Source of the DNA: Nostoc sp. FACHB-892
GTDB taxonomy: Bacteria > Cyanobacteriota > Cyanobacteriia > Cyanobacteriales > Nostocaceae
Direction of reading: 5' to 3'
DNA: 32,496 bases
Assembly: GCF_014698795.1 (NCBI RefSeq)
Contig: NZ_JACJTR010000054.1
Location: forward strand, 1 to 32,496
Shown here: in pieces, positions 15,810 to 24,464 of the stretch
Layout: each line of letters opens with the position of its first letter
Numbering within the stretch: position 1 is the stretch's first letter
Notes under the pieces: model-generated
Told to the model about the DNA's origin: nothing
What the model saw: the letters and a program-made list of their open reading frames with translations, nothing else
The model's database searches: none
Translations under genes and position numbers: made by a program

Positions 15810-17168
15810 ATGGCATCTATGAAACTAAAAAATTGGCAAACTTTTTTAGAATATATTGCAGATAGTTACGAACTTGATGGAAAGCCGAGAGAGGTTTTCT
15901 TGACTCGATTTTCTTCTGAAAATTGGCGTAAGAATGATAAAGAAATATGTGAGCTTATAGAGACAAGCCTTGAAGTTTACAAAAAGCACATGACCAAGGT
16001 TTATGAGAAGCTTGGTGGAATTAGCGGTTGTCCTGAACTTGATCCTCGTAACCAAGGGCCAGGCAAGTTTGGAAAACTGCTAGAGTGGCTGCGCCATACC
16101 AAACATCCTGAATGGCTTATCAACTCACGAGCTACAGTCACCACTGATACTAACCCATTTAACTATGAAGCTCCAGTCCCTTTAAACTCTTGTTTTTATG
16201 TTGAGCGTCCACCAGTTGAATCGGACTGTTACCAAGCAATTAGGCAACCAGGAGCATTAATCCGTATAAAAGCCGCCAGACAAATGGGTAAAACTTCACT
16301 ACTGGATAGGATTCTTGCCTATGCAGGTAAGCAAGGCTATCGCCGAGTTCGATTAAACTTGCTGCAAGTAGAAGAGGCAAAGTTTAGTGATTTGGACAAG
16401 TTTTTACGCTGGTTCTGTACTTACATCAGTGATAAGTTGCAGTCCTCACACCAATTAAATGATTACTGGAATGAAGATAGAGGCAGCATGACCAGTTGCA
16501 CTAGATATTTTGAAGTGCTACTGAGACAAGAAGACAATCCTTTAGTTTTAGGGTTAGATGGGATAGACCGTGTTTTCCAGCACCCTGAAGTTACTCAAGA
16601 CTTTTTTTACTTACTACGAAGTTGGCATGAAGAAGCCAATAACCTTGAAATTTGGGAGCAACTAAGATTAGTGGTAGTTCACTGTACCGAAGACTATGGG
16701 CGACTAGACATTAATCAATCACCCTTCAATGTTGGGCTACCAGTGGAATTGGAGGAATTTACTCAAGCACAAGTAGAAGAGTTGGTGCAGAAGCATCGAT
16801 TAGATTGGTATGGGAATCAAGCCCAGCAATTAATGGCAATGGTTGGAGGACACCCTTGTTTAGTACAGTCGGCACTATTTTATCTTGCTGCTCACCCAGA
16901 GGTAACAGTAGAGAAATTTTTACAAAGTGCTTCTACAGATGCTGGAATATATGGACGACATCTGCGTCCACTCTTAGTGACTCTTAGAGACCAGCCAGAC
17001 TTAGCAGCAGCATTTAAACAGGTAATTACAACGAACGAACCAGTTCAGTTAGGTGTAATCCAGGGGTACAAGCTGCACAGTATGGGATTGATTAAATGGC
17101 AGGACAATCAAGTAATTCCCAGGTGTGAGTTATATAAACTGTATTTTCGAGAGCGGCTAGAAACTTGA
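15810..17168 (+). CDS. AAA-like domain ATPase (AAA_35 type)
   Basis: This is a 452-residue protein. Residues 1-110 form a helical N-terminal domain (NWQTFLEYIADSYEL ... EVYKKHMTKVYEKLGG), possibly the helix-turn-helix or adaptor domain seen at the start of cyanobacterial signalling ATPases. A FYVERPPVESDCYQAI lead-in (about 130-145) and Walker A ARQMGKTS (155-162, Lys161) follow. The Walker B-like strand LVLGLDGIDRVF (Asp250, Asp253) comes next, and then an MVGGHPCLVQSALFYL sensor motif (about 346-361). These mark the AAA-like family common in cyanobacteria. No effector or sensor domain is seen in this protein. The next gene, with the same ATPase type plus WD40 repeats, starts 23 nt after its stop. 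No Shine-Dalgarno is evident; ATG 15819 is an alternative start. Confidence 0.8.
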   Translation: MASMKLKNWQTFLEYIADSYELDGKPREVFLTRFSSENWRKNDKEICELIETSLEVYKKHMTKVYEKLGGISGCPELDPRNQGPGKFGKLLEWLRHTKHPEWLINSRATVTTDTNPFNYEAPVPLNSCFYVERPPVESDCYQAIRQPGALIRIKAARQMGKTSLLDRILAYAGKQGYRRVRLNLLQVEEAKFSDLDKFLRWFCTYISDKLQSSHQLNDYWNEDRGSMTSCTRYFEVLLRQEDNPLVLGLDGIDRVFQHPEVTQDFFYLLRSWHEEANNLEIWEQLRLVVVHCTEDYGRLDINQSPFNVGLPVELEEFTQAQVEELVQKHRLDWYGNQAQQLMAMVGGHPCLVQSALFYLAAHPEVTVEKFLQSASTDAGIYGRHLRPLLVTLRDQPDLAAAFKQVITTNEPVQLGVIQGYKLHSMGLIKWQDNQVIPRCELYKLYFRERLET

Positions 17169-17191
17169 GTTTAGGTAATTAAGCTAAAAAA

Positions 17192-20100
17192 ATGGCAGCA
17201 CACAACTATTATCAAGTCGGCGGTAGTTTAAAGTATGGGCATCCTACTTATGTGGAGCGGCAAGCAGATCAAGATATTTATGAGGGATTAAAAAATAGAG
17301 AGTTTTGCTATGTGCTGAACTCACGCCAAATGGGCAAATCTAGCTTGCGGGTACAAGCAATGAAAACGTTAAGTAGAGAAGGAATAAAATGTGCATCTGT
17401 TGATATAGGAAAACTTGGCAATTCTACCACTCCAGAGAAGTGGTATGGAGGATTTATATCTGAATTATGGAGAGGTTTTGGTCTTCTAACGGAGGTTAAT
17501 GAGTATGACTGGTGGCACAGACATGAACATTTATCACCTATATTGCGAATAAGTCGTTTTATCGAAGATATATTATTAATCAGATTTTCAGAAAATATTG
17601 TAATTTTTATTGATGAAATTGATAGTATTCTCAAAGTTAGCTTCAAAGATGACTTTTTTGCCTTTATTCGTACTTGTTACAATCAGCGAGTTGATAGACC
17701 AGAATATGAGCGACTTACTTTTTGTTTATTAGGAGTAGCTACCCCATCTAGCTTAATTCAGGAGAAAACACGTACTCCATTTAATGTCGGTCGGGCTATT
17801 GAACTTACTGGATTTACATTAAGTGAAGCTAAATTATCTCTAATTAAGGGTTTAGAAGAGACAGTAGAAAACCCTGAAGGTGTGTTAGAAGAGGTTTTGA
17901 AGTGGACAGGCGGACAACCTTTTCTCACTCAAAAGTTATGCCAACTGATTGCAAAAAAGGCAGATAGTAAAGTCCCTAATATTCAACAATTGGTTCAAAA
18001 GTACATTATCAGTAACTGGGAAACTCAGGATGAGCCAGAGCATTTAAGGACAATTCGAGACCGACTCTTAAACAATGAACAGCGTGCTGCCCGGTTGTTA
18101 GGTCTTTACCAGCAAATCTTACAAAAGAGTGAAGTTCTAGCTGATGGAAGTTCTCAGCAAATGGAGTTACGGCTATCAGGGTTAGTTGTCAAGCAGCAAA
18201 GCTCTTTGAAAATTTATAATCGCATTTACGCAGATGTATTTGACCAAAAGTGGGTGCATAAGGCATTAGCAGATTTGCGGCCTTATTCCGAGATGTTTAC
18301 GGCATGGTTAGCTTCTCATTGCCAGGATGAATCACGGCTGTTGAGGGGTCAGGCGTTACGGGAAGCACAGGCGTGGGCTGCGGATAAAAGCTTGAGCAAT
18401 TTAGATTATCAATTCTTAACAGCAAGTCTTGAGTTAGAAAAGCGAGAAGCTCAAACTGCCTTAAAGGCAGAGAAAGAGGCGAGTTGGATATTAAGTGAAG
18501 CTAATCAGAAATTGATTGAAGCGCAACATGAAGCTAATCAGAAATTGATTGGAGCGCAACGTAAAGCAAAGCGAATAATTCAGTCTGCAATTGCTGTACT
18601 GGTTATTATTTTGCTTGTGACAGCAACAGTAGTGAGATTGGCAGACAACAGCGTCAAGAAAGCTGAGGAGCAAAGAAAATCAGCAGAAATAGGTGCGCTA
18701 AATGCAGCATCTAAATTATTTTGGCGTTCAAATAATCAGCTTGAAGCATTGACGGCAAGTTTAAAGGCAAGTCAATTACTCGAAATTGAAGTACCACCTG
18801 AGATCAAAAATCAGACTGTAGAACAGCTAAAGCAGATACTCTACGAAGTACAAGAGCGCAATCGATTAGAAGGACATACGGGTGATGTTTTAAATATCAG
18901 TTTCAGCCATGATGGAAAGAAAATTGCCACTGCTAGTAGAGACGGTACTGCTAAACTTTGGACTACAGACGGTCAGCTACTTAAAACTTTCAGCGGCCAT
19001 AAAAATTGGGTGTACGGTGTAAGCTTCAGTCCTAATGGCAAGACAATTGCTACTGCTAGTAGAGACGGTACTGCTAAACTTTGGACTACAGACGGTCAGC
19101 TACTGAAAACTTTCATCGGTCATTCTTTAGCTGTACACGGTGTAAGCTTCAGCCCTGATGGTAAGACAATTGCCACTGCTAGTAGAGACGGTACTGCTAA
19201 ACTTTGGACTACAGATGGTCAGTTACTCAAAACCTTCATCGGCCATAAAAATTGGGTGTACGGTGTAAGCTTCAGTCCTAATGGCAAGACAATTGCTACT
19301 GCTAGTAGAGACGGTACAGCTAAACTCTGGACTACAAACGGTCAATTACTTCAAACTTTCAAGGGTGATAAAAAAAAGGTGTTGAGCATAAGTTTTAGCC
19401 CTAATAGCGAAATGATTGCTACTGCTGGTATAAATGGAACTGTTAAACTTTGGACTACAGACGGTCAGCTACTCGAAACTTTCAGTGGACATAATGATTT
19501 GATCTGGAACGTAAATTTTAGCCCTGATGGCAAGACAATTGCTACTGCTAGTGCTGACGGTACTGCTAAACTTTGGACTACAGACGGTCAATTGCTTCAA
19601 ACTTTCAATGGTCATTCTTTAGCTGTACACGATGTAAGTTTCAGTCCTGATGGTAAGACAATTGCTACTGCTAGTGCTGACGGTACTGCTAAACTCTGGA
19701 GTACAGATATCGACAGATTCACCTTTCTAAAAGGACATAAAGGTTGGGTGTTTCATGCAAATTTTAGTCCCAATGGAAATATGATTGCTACTGCTAGTAG
19801 AGACGGTACAGCCAAACTTTGGAGTATAAACGGTAAGTTACTACATACTCTAGAAGGGCATAAGGATCGTGTTTATAAAGTAAGGTTTAGTCGTGATGGC
19901 AAGACAATTGCTACTGCTAGTTGGGATGGTACTGTCAAACTTTGGAATTTTGAAGGTCAGTTACTTCAAACTCTCTCAGGAGACAAGAATGGAGTCAATA
20001 GTGTAGATTTGAGTTTTGATGGTAGTATAATTGCCATCGCTAATAAAAACAATACTGTAAAAGTTTGGAACTTAAAGAGCAAAAATTTTCTAATCTTAAA

Positions 20101-20674
20101 AGGACACATTGATGAAGTTTGGGATGTGAGCTTTAGCCCAAACAATAAAACAATTATCACTGCTAGTGCTGACGGTACTGCCAAACTTTGGACTACAGAT
20201 AATCAACTCCTCCGCACTTTCAAAAGTCATTTCTTTTCTATATATAGCGTCAGCTTCAGTCCTGATGGAAAGACATTTGCTACTGCTAGTAGAGACGGTA
20301 CAGCCAAACTTTGGACTACAGATGGTCAACTCCTCCACACTTTCAAAGGTCATATACAAGAAGTTTTTAGTGTAAGTTTTAGTCCTGATGGTAAAAGTAT
20401 TGTTACCGCCAGTTTTGACAATACCGTTAAACTCTGGAGTACAGATGGTCAACTCCTCCAAACTTTTGATGGCCATTCAAGAGGGGTTATAAGTGCTAGT
20501 TTCAGCCTCGATGGGAAGACAATTGCTATTTGTAATAAAGATTCTACCGTAACTATTAAGAAGTTATTAGATGATAATCTGTCTCAACTAAAAGTGGTAT
20601 CATGCCAATGGTTAAAAAATTACTTAAAAAACAATCAGTACGTAGAAGCAAGCGATCGCAGTCTTTGTAACTAA
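17192..20674 (+). CDS. AAA-like ATPase with TM segment and 14 WD40 repeats
   Basis: This is an 1160-residue STAND-like protein. An N-terminal AAA-like ATPase has Walker A SRQMGKSS (44-51, Lys49), Walker B VIFIDEIDSIL (Asp141, Glu142) and WTGGQPFLTQKLCQLI. A helical region ends in a coiled coil with two near-copies of EANQKLI. One TM segment follows (about 462-483), then a helical stretch, and from residue 559 fourteen WD40 units of about 41 residues, enough for two seven-bladed propellers. The last unit is degenerate. Many blades share DGKTIATAS and DGTAKLW, and parts are identical at the DNA level, so the sensor part has been amplified or homogenised recently. The ATPase should be cytoplasmic. 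The TM places the propeller on the other side of a membrane unless the helix is not inserted. Confidence 0.88.
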   Translation: MAAHNYYQVGGSLKYGHPTYVERQADQDIYEGLKNREFCYVLNSRQMGKSSLRVQAMKTLSREGIKCASVDIGKLGNSTTPEKWYGGFISELWRGFGLLTEVNEYDWWHRHEHLSPILRISRFIEDILLIRFSENIVIFIDEIDSILKVSFKDDFFAFIRTCYNQRVDRPEYERLTFCLLGVATPSSLIQEKTRTPFNVGRAIELTGFTLSEAKLSLIKGLEETVENPEGVLEEVLKWTGGQPFLTQKLCQLIAKKADSKVPNIQQLVQKYIISNWETQDEPEHLRTIRDRLLNNEQRAARLLGLYQQILQKSEVLADGSSQQMELRLSGLVVKQQSSLKIYNRIYADVFDQKWVHKALADLRPYSEMFTAWLASHCQDESRLLRGQALREAQAWAADKSLSNLDYQFLTASLELEKREAQTALKAEKEASWILSEANQKLIEAQHEANQKLIGAQRKAKRIIQSAIAVLVIILLVTATVVRLADNSVKKAEEQRKSAEIGALNAASKLFWRSNNQLEALTASLKASQLLEIEVPPEIKNQTVEQLKQILYEVQERNRLEGHTGDVLNISFSHDGKKIATASRDGTAKLWTTDGQLLKTFSGHKNWVYGVSFSPNGKTIATASRDGTAKLWTTDGQLLKTFIGHSLAVHGVSFSPDGKTIATASRDGTAKLWTTDGQLLKTFIGHKNWVYGVSFSPNGKTIATASRDGTAKLWTTNGQLLQTFKGDKKKVLSISFSPNSEMIATAGINGTVKLWTTDGQLLETFSGHNDLIWNVNFSPDGKTIATASADGTAKLWTTDGQLLQTFNGHSLAVHDVSFSPDGKTIATASADGTAKLWSTDIDRFTFLKGHKGWVFHANFSPNGNMIATASRDGTAKLWSINGKLLHTLEGHKDRVYKVRFSRDGKTIATASWDGTVKLWNFEGQLLQTLSGDKNGVNSVDLSFDGSIIAIANKNNTVKVWNLKSKNFLILKGHIDEVWDVSFSPNNKTIITASADGTAKLWTTDNQLLRTFKSHFFSIYSVSFSPDGKTFATASRDGTAKLWTTDGQLLHTFKGHIQEVFSVSFSPDGKSIVTASFDNTVKLWSTDGQLLQTFDGHSRGVISASFSLDGKTIAICNKDSTVTIKKLLDDNLSQLKVVSCQWLKNYLKNNQYVEASDRSLCN

Positions 20675-20689
20675 GAAAAAATTTAGGAT

Positions 20690-21394
20690 ATGAACACCAA
20701 CTCGAAAAATAGAAGAAAAGAGTGTGAAAAAAGCGGTGGCGAATGGATAGATCCGCCTGGATACTGTAAACAAGGACCCGAAACACCTCCTGTGGAGCTA
20801 ATAGATCAGCCAACTGAAATAACAAGCTTCAAACAAAGAGTGAAGGAAATTGCAGAGAAAGAATGGGAGTTTTTTAAGCGGGGTGAAAAGAAAGAACACG
20901 AAGAAGGCTTTTGGCAAAGGGTCGGAGATTATTGGCGAGAAGGCGTAGGTCGGACTGATAGAGATGGTCGAGACGATTATCGTTGGTCAGCAGCTTTTGT
21001 ATCTTGGGTGATGAAAAAAGCGGGAGCAGGCGATAAGTTTAAGTATTATTCCCGTCATTCTGTCTATATCCAAGATGCCATCGGCAAGCGAGAAAATAAT
21101 GACCCTGATGGAGCATTTAAGGGTTATAGACTCAATGAAGTTGCGCCTCAAGTTGGGGATTTAGTCTGTTTTTCAAGTGGTGAAGATAGAGGCAAAGTAG
21201 AATACGATGCTACAAGAGATTCGGAATATCGCTCTCATTGTGATATTGTTGTCGCTACAACGCCAGAGGAGATTGAGGTCATCGGTGGAAATGTAAAAGA
21301 GTCTGTTTACAAAAAAACTCTCAAGGTTGACTCACAAGGACATTTAATCGATACCTCACAACCTTGGTTTGTTGTAATTAAAAATCTGCTTTAA
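20690..21394 (+). CDS. DUF2272 protein, NlpC/P60-like hydrolase fold
   Basis: This is a 234-residue protein. The N-terminus is charged with a Cys pair in ECEKSGGEWIDPPGYC. From about residue 75 it matches DUF2272: YRWSAAFVSWVMKKAG (97-112), YYSRHSVYIQDAIG (119-132), VGDLVCF, SHCDIVVAT (182-190) and VIGGNV (197-202). The fold is related to NlpC/P60 and CHAP peptidoglycan hydrolases. At the usual catalytic Cys place there is Ser100, with His183 and Asn201 as further candidates, so activity is uncertain; Ser here is common in the family as I recall it. There is no signal peptide. It starts 15 nt after the WD40 ATPase stop, so it is the third gene of that operon and could be its effector. Confidence 0.75.
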   Translation: MNTNSKNRRKECEKSGGEWIDPPGYCKQGPETPPVELIDQPTEITSFKQRVKEIAEKEWEFFKRGEKKEHEEGFWQRVGDYWREGVGRTDRDGRDDYRWSAAFVSWVMKKAGAGDKFKYYSRHSVYIQDAIGKRENNDPDGAFKGYRLNEVAPQVGDLVCFSSGEDRGKVEYDATRDSEYRSHCDIVVATTPEEIEVIGGNVKESVYKKTLKVDSQGHLIDTSQPWFVVIKNLL

Positions 21395-21505
21395 TACGTC
21401 AATTAAATAAAAATAATGACTATCTCCAATCTAAGTTTTATCTATAAAGGAAAATAAACAATATTCGTATGATTCACGGATGATGCGGGTTTATTAAAGC
21501 CTCAC

Positions 21506-24376
21506 TCAACTGCGAATTTCGCCATGTCGCCGAATATGTTCAACTAACCGCTTAGTTTCACCGCCTGCTAATTCTAGTTCCCTGAGATTCCCCACCAAAA
21601 TAAACAGTTCCTTTGCCCTACTAACGGCTGTATTCAGCAAATTGGGTTTGCGGTTGAGGAACCAAAAACTATGCTCTTGGTGGCACTGGTAAGGAGAGAA
21701 GATGATAGCTGCTTTTTCTCCTCCCTGGAAGGTGTGAACCGTGCCAATATCATCCCAAGAAAAGTTTCGCCAACGGTTAGAGAGTCGATACCTCAGCGCG
21801 TTGGCTTGCTGCGAAAACGGCGACATCACCCCAATTGTCTTAGAGTTGTCAGAGGAGCCAATAGAATAGCCATGCTTCAGCAAGGACGCGATCGCAGTTT
21901 CTACGGCATCGATTTCTTCGGGATTGGTGTGATTTAAGTGGCTTCCCTCGACATGGTAAGCCAGCAGGTGCTTAACTGTTGCTTCCTCGGTATAATCTGA
22001 AAGGATTTGCAGACCACCAGGATAGTTGGGGCTGCAAAACTGAATAATGGGTGGGGTGCAACGGTAATGATTAGAGAGAATAATGCCATTGCCTAAGTCG
22101 CCTTCTGCGCCACTAGAGCCAGCAGCACGATGATAAGCGGTAGCTGTGTATTTAGCAGTGGGGGCATAGCGATAATAGTCTTCATTCCCCATGCCCCGAT
22201 CCAGAAAGGCAGTTTTCAGATATTGCTTAATGGTATCGTCGCAAAGGTTTACGATTGGCTCAATTTGTTGCGGGTCGCCAGCCACTACTGCCCGTTGCGA
22301 TCGCACCAGCAAGGGAAATAATTGATGTACAAGAGTTGTCCCCGCTTCGTCCACCAGTGCCAGCTTTACGCTATTAGGCTGAAGAATTGGCAGCATATTA
22401 CGTATTGATTGCAAGCTGGAGCTAATGACTGGGAAAATCAAACTCAAGTCACGGTAGATAGCATCACTATCACTTTCCAGTTTGAGCAATGCCCCTCCGT
22501 CCCCCGTCAAAACGCTGCCATAAGTTGACAATGCCCTCATAACGCTCTCCTTGCGTCGGAGAACTTCTTGCAATAGAAACGCCCAGGCACGTTGAAACAG
22601 TTCTACCTGTAATTTGTGGTGGTCACGGTAAAAAAGATTGTAGAAATCCCCTTGCGGGTAACTATCGATTTGTTTCTGAATTTGTTGATGTTCTGCTTTT
22701 TTTAACTCTAGTTCTTTATTTAAAGCTGCTAGCTGGGTTTGAATTTCAGTGACTTTTTGGTGAAGATTCTGCCATTTTTGTGAGAAATCTAGTTTTTGGT
22801 TAACAGAAGCCTGGGCTGCGGTTAAACTAGGGTGGTCAAGGGGGGTCTGAAAAGGATGCCCTGTCGCCAAGGTGTTTAACACAGCTGCGTTGATCCGCAA
22901 AGCCAACCGCCGAAAAATTCGCTGATCGGTAGTAGCATTAAGCCAGTTCAAGGCGCGTTTGGTAATAGAGTCAGACTCTTTTGGCAGTTCGCGTTCTGCC
23001 TGGGATAACTCTTCTCGTATTTGCTGGTAGGCATCAAGGGGAAAATTTTCGTAAGGAGCCAAATTTGATAGCTGTTCAGTTAGGGCTTGTAACTCGGAAT
23101 CAGTAACAGCAATCTCGTTATTGAGTGATTGAATTTCTACATCCAGTTGCGATCGCCGTTCAAAATCAGTGACTTTTTGAGCAATATTCAAGCGGTCTTG
23201 CTCTATGAGTTGCTGAATTTCACTTTCTGCTTGCAGCAATTCAAGTTTGGCTTGCTCCCAAGCAGATTGATTAAATTCAGTCTGACGCAGCCAATCTTGA
23301 GTTGATTGTAGTTTGGGTAGAGTTTCCTTACGGATAATAGTTTGGTTGCCGCCGGGGAGATAAAACTGTTGAGCAGGAGAATTCTTTGTCAGTCGTTGTT
23401 GGAATTTTTTAATGGTACTGTTATTAGTGCCGACAAAGAGTATTAAATTATTTGCATCATCTTCACCGCGAATAAGCCGTAACGCCCGATTCACTACTTG
23501 CTGTGCTATGAGGTGGAGAAACACCTCTGTTTTTCCAGTTCCGGGTGGCCCACAAACAGCAGTTAATAAGTTCTCTTGGGCGTGTTTCAGGACAGACGCT
23601 TGAAATTCATCAGGCGCATGGTCAGGGAAAGCCCCCCAGAATATCACCTCATCTCTGGGTAATTGTGGCTGACCACAGATGTACTGCATGGCTGGGTGAG
23701 TTTCAGTTAGCCATTCTGCCTTAGAGTCCGGTTGTTGAAGCTCCTTGAATATTTCTTGCAAGTCAAGCTTAAGGAGGGCGTTATAGGGTGTAAAGTCGCA
23801 GCGAAGCAAATAAGGTTGTCGAGAGGTTTTGTAGTTTCCTTGGGGTAAGTCTACCAGTTCGAGAAAGTCTCGAAGTGTTGGGAATCTTCCTTTAAATGTA
23901 TCTTCTAAAAATTTTCCAATTCCTGACGCAACAATCAGTGATTCGGCTTGCTCCTCCTCTAGTCCGTACAGCCGCATCAAATTAACAACCACTGGCTGAA
24001 ACTCGTATTCGGTCAAGTCCCAGCCAGTTTTGCGGTAATTACCTTTAAAAATAGGTGAAATATCAATTGTGAAAAGAGGCAGGTATTTCAGCTTTTGCTC
24101 TTTTCCCTTCCCTTGGATTACATAGATTTGTGGGAAAGCAACAGCCATCTGAACATCATTTTTGCTACCTCTTTTGGCAGCAAGTTGCTGTTGCTGAAAT
24201 TGCGTAAATACTTCGCTATCTAACAGTAGCTTGTTGCCAACAAGCTGCACTCCCTTATCTACTACTTTTGAATAGATATCTGAAGAACGCTCGACCTCAG
24301 CTTGAGTCAGTTCTTCTAACCTGATGTAGCCTAGCCAGGTTTGTACTATCTGGATAAGTTTTTCTGACTCTAGCAT
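21506..24376 (-). CDS. Superfamily 1 DNA/RNA helicase (Upf1/Dna2-like)
   Basis: This is a 956-residue helicase. Motifs occur in order: Walker A GPPGTGKTEV (276-285, Lys282), a long coiled-coil insertion (about 370-580), motif II LALVDEAGTT (the usual DEA-x form), motif III VVAGDPQQIEP, motif IV GVMSPFSQQANALR, motif V GTVHTFQGGEKAAII, and motif VI LLNTAVSRAKELFILVG. This is the SF1B Upf1-like arrangement. The N-terminal 250 residues are of unknown fold. It lies downstream of parB on the same strand with an 88-bp gap, so it may share the parAB transcript. Such helicases occur in cyanobacterial plasmids and in some defence loci. The role here, in plasmid maintenance, repair or defence, cannot be decided from sequence. 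Confidence 0.85.
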   Translation of the reverse strand: MLESEKLIQIVQTWLGYIRLEELTQAEVERSSDIYSKVVDKGVQLVGNKLLLDSEVFTQFQQQQLAAKRGSKNDVQMAVAFPQIYVIQGKGKEQKLKYLPLFTIDISPIFKGNYRKTGWDLTEYEFQPVVVNLMRLYGLEEEQAESLIVASGIGKFLEDTFKGRFPTLRDFLELVDLPQGNYKTSRQPYLLRCDFTPYNALLKLDLQEIFKELQQPDSKAEWLTETHPAMQYICGQPQLPRDEVIFWGAFPDHAPDEFQASVLKHAQENLLTAVCGPPGTGKTEVFLHLIAQQVVNRALRLIRGEDDANNLILFVGTNNSTIKKFQQRLTKNSPAQQFYLPGGNQTIIRKETLPKLQSTQDWLRQTEFNQSAWEQAKLELLQAESEIQQLIEQDRLNIAQKVTDFERRSQLDVEIQSLNNEIAVTDSELQALTEQLSNLAPYENFPLDAYQQIREELSQAERELPKESDSITKRALNWLNATTDQRIFRRLALRINAAVLNTLATGHPFQTPLDHPSLTAAQASVNQKLDFSQKWQNLHQKVTEIQTQLAALNKELELKKAEHQQIQKQIDSYPQGDFYNLFYRDHHKLQVELFQRAWAFLLQEVLRRKESVMRALSTYGSVLTGDGGALLKLESDSDAIYRDLSLIFPVISSSLQSIRNMLPILQPNSVKLALVDEAGTTLVHQLFPLLVRSQRAVVAGDPQQIEPIVNLCDDTIKQYLKTAFLDRGMGNEDYYRYAPTAKYTATAYHRAAGSSGAEGDLGNGIILSNHYRCTPPIIQFCSPNYPGGLQILSDYTEEATVKHLLAYHVEGSHLNHTNPEEIDAVETAIASLLKHGYSIGSSDNSKTIGVMSPFSQQANALRYRLSNRWRNFSWDDIGTVHTFQGGEKAAIIFSPYQCHQEHSFWFLNRKPNLLNTAVSRAKELFILVGNLRELELAGGETKRLVEHIRRHGEIRS

Positions 24377-24464
24377 GGGGACTTAAACTTAAAAAGGAAC
24401 ACAAGCTAAGTATAAAAAATATTTGAGCCTTTTGCTTTCTACGTCCTGGTTTTGGTATGTCAGG

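Noticed and set aside
18866..20570. Opposite-strand frames within the WD40 region
   Set aside because: They mirror the repeated WD40 units and have no independent support.
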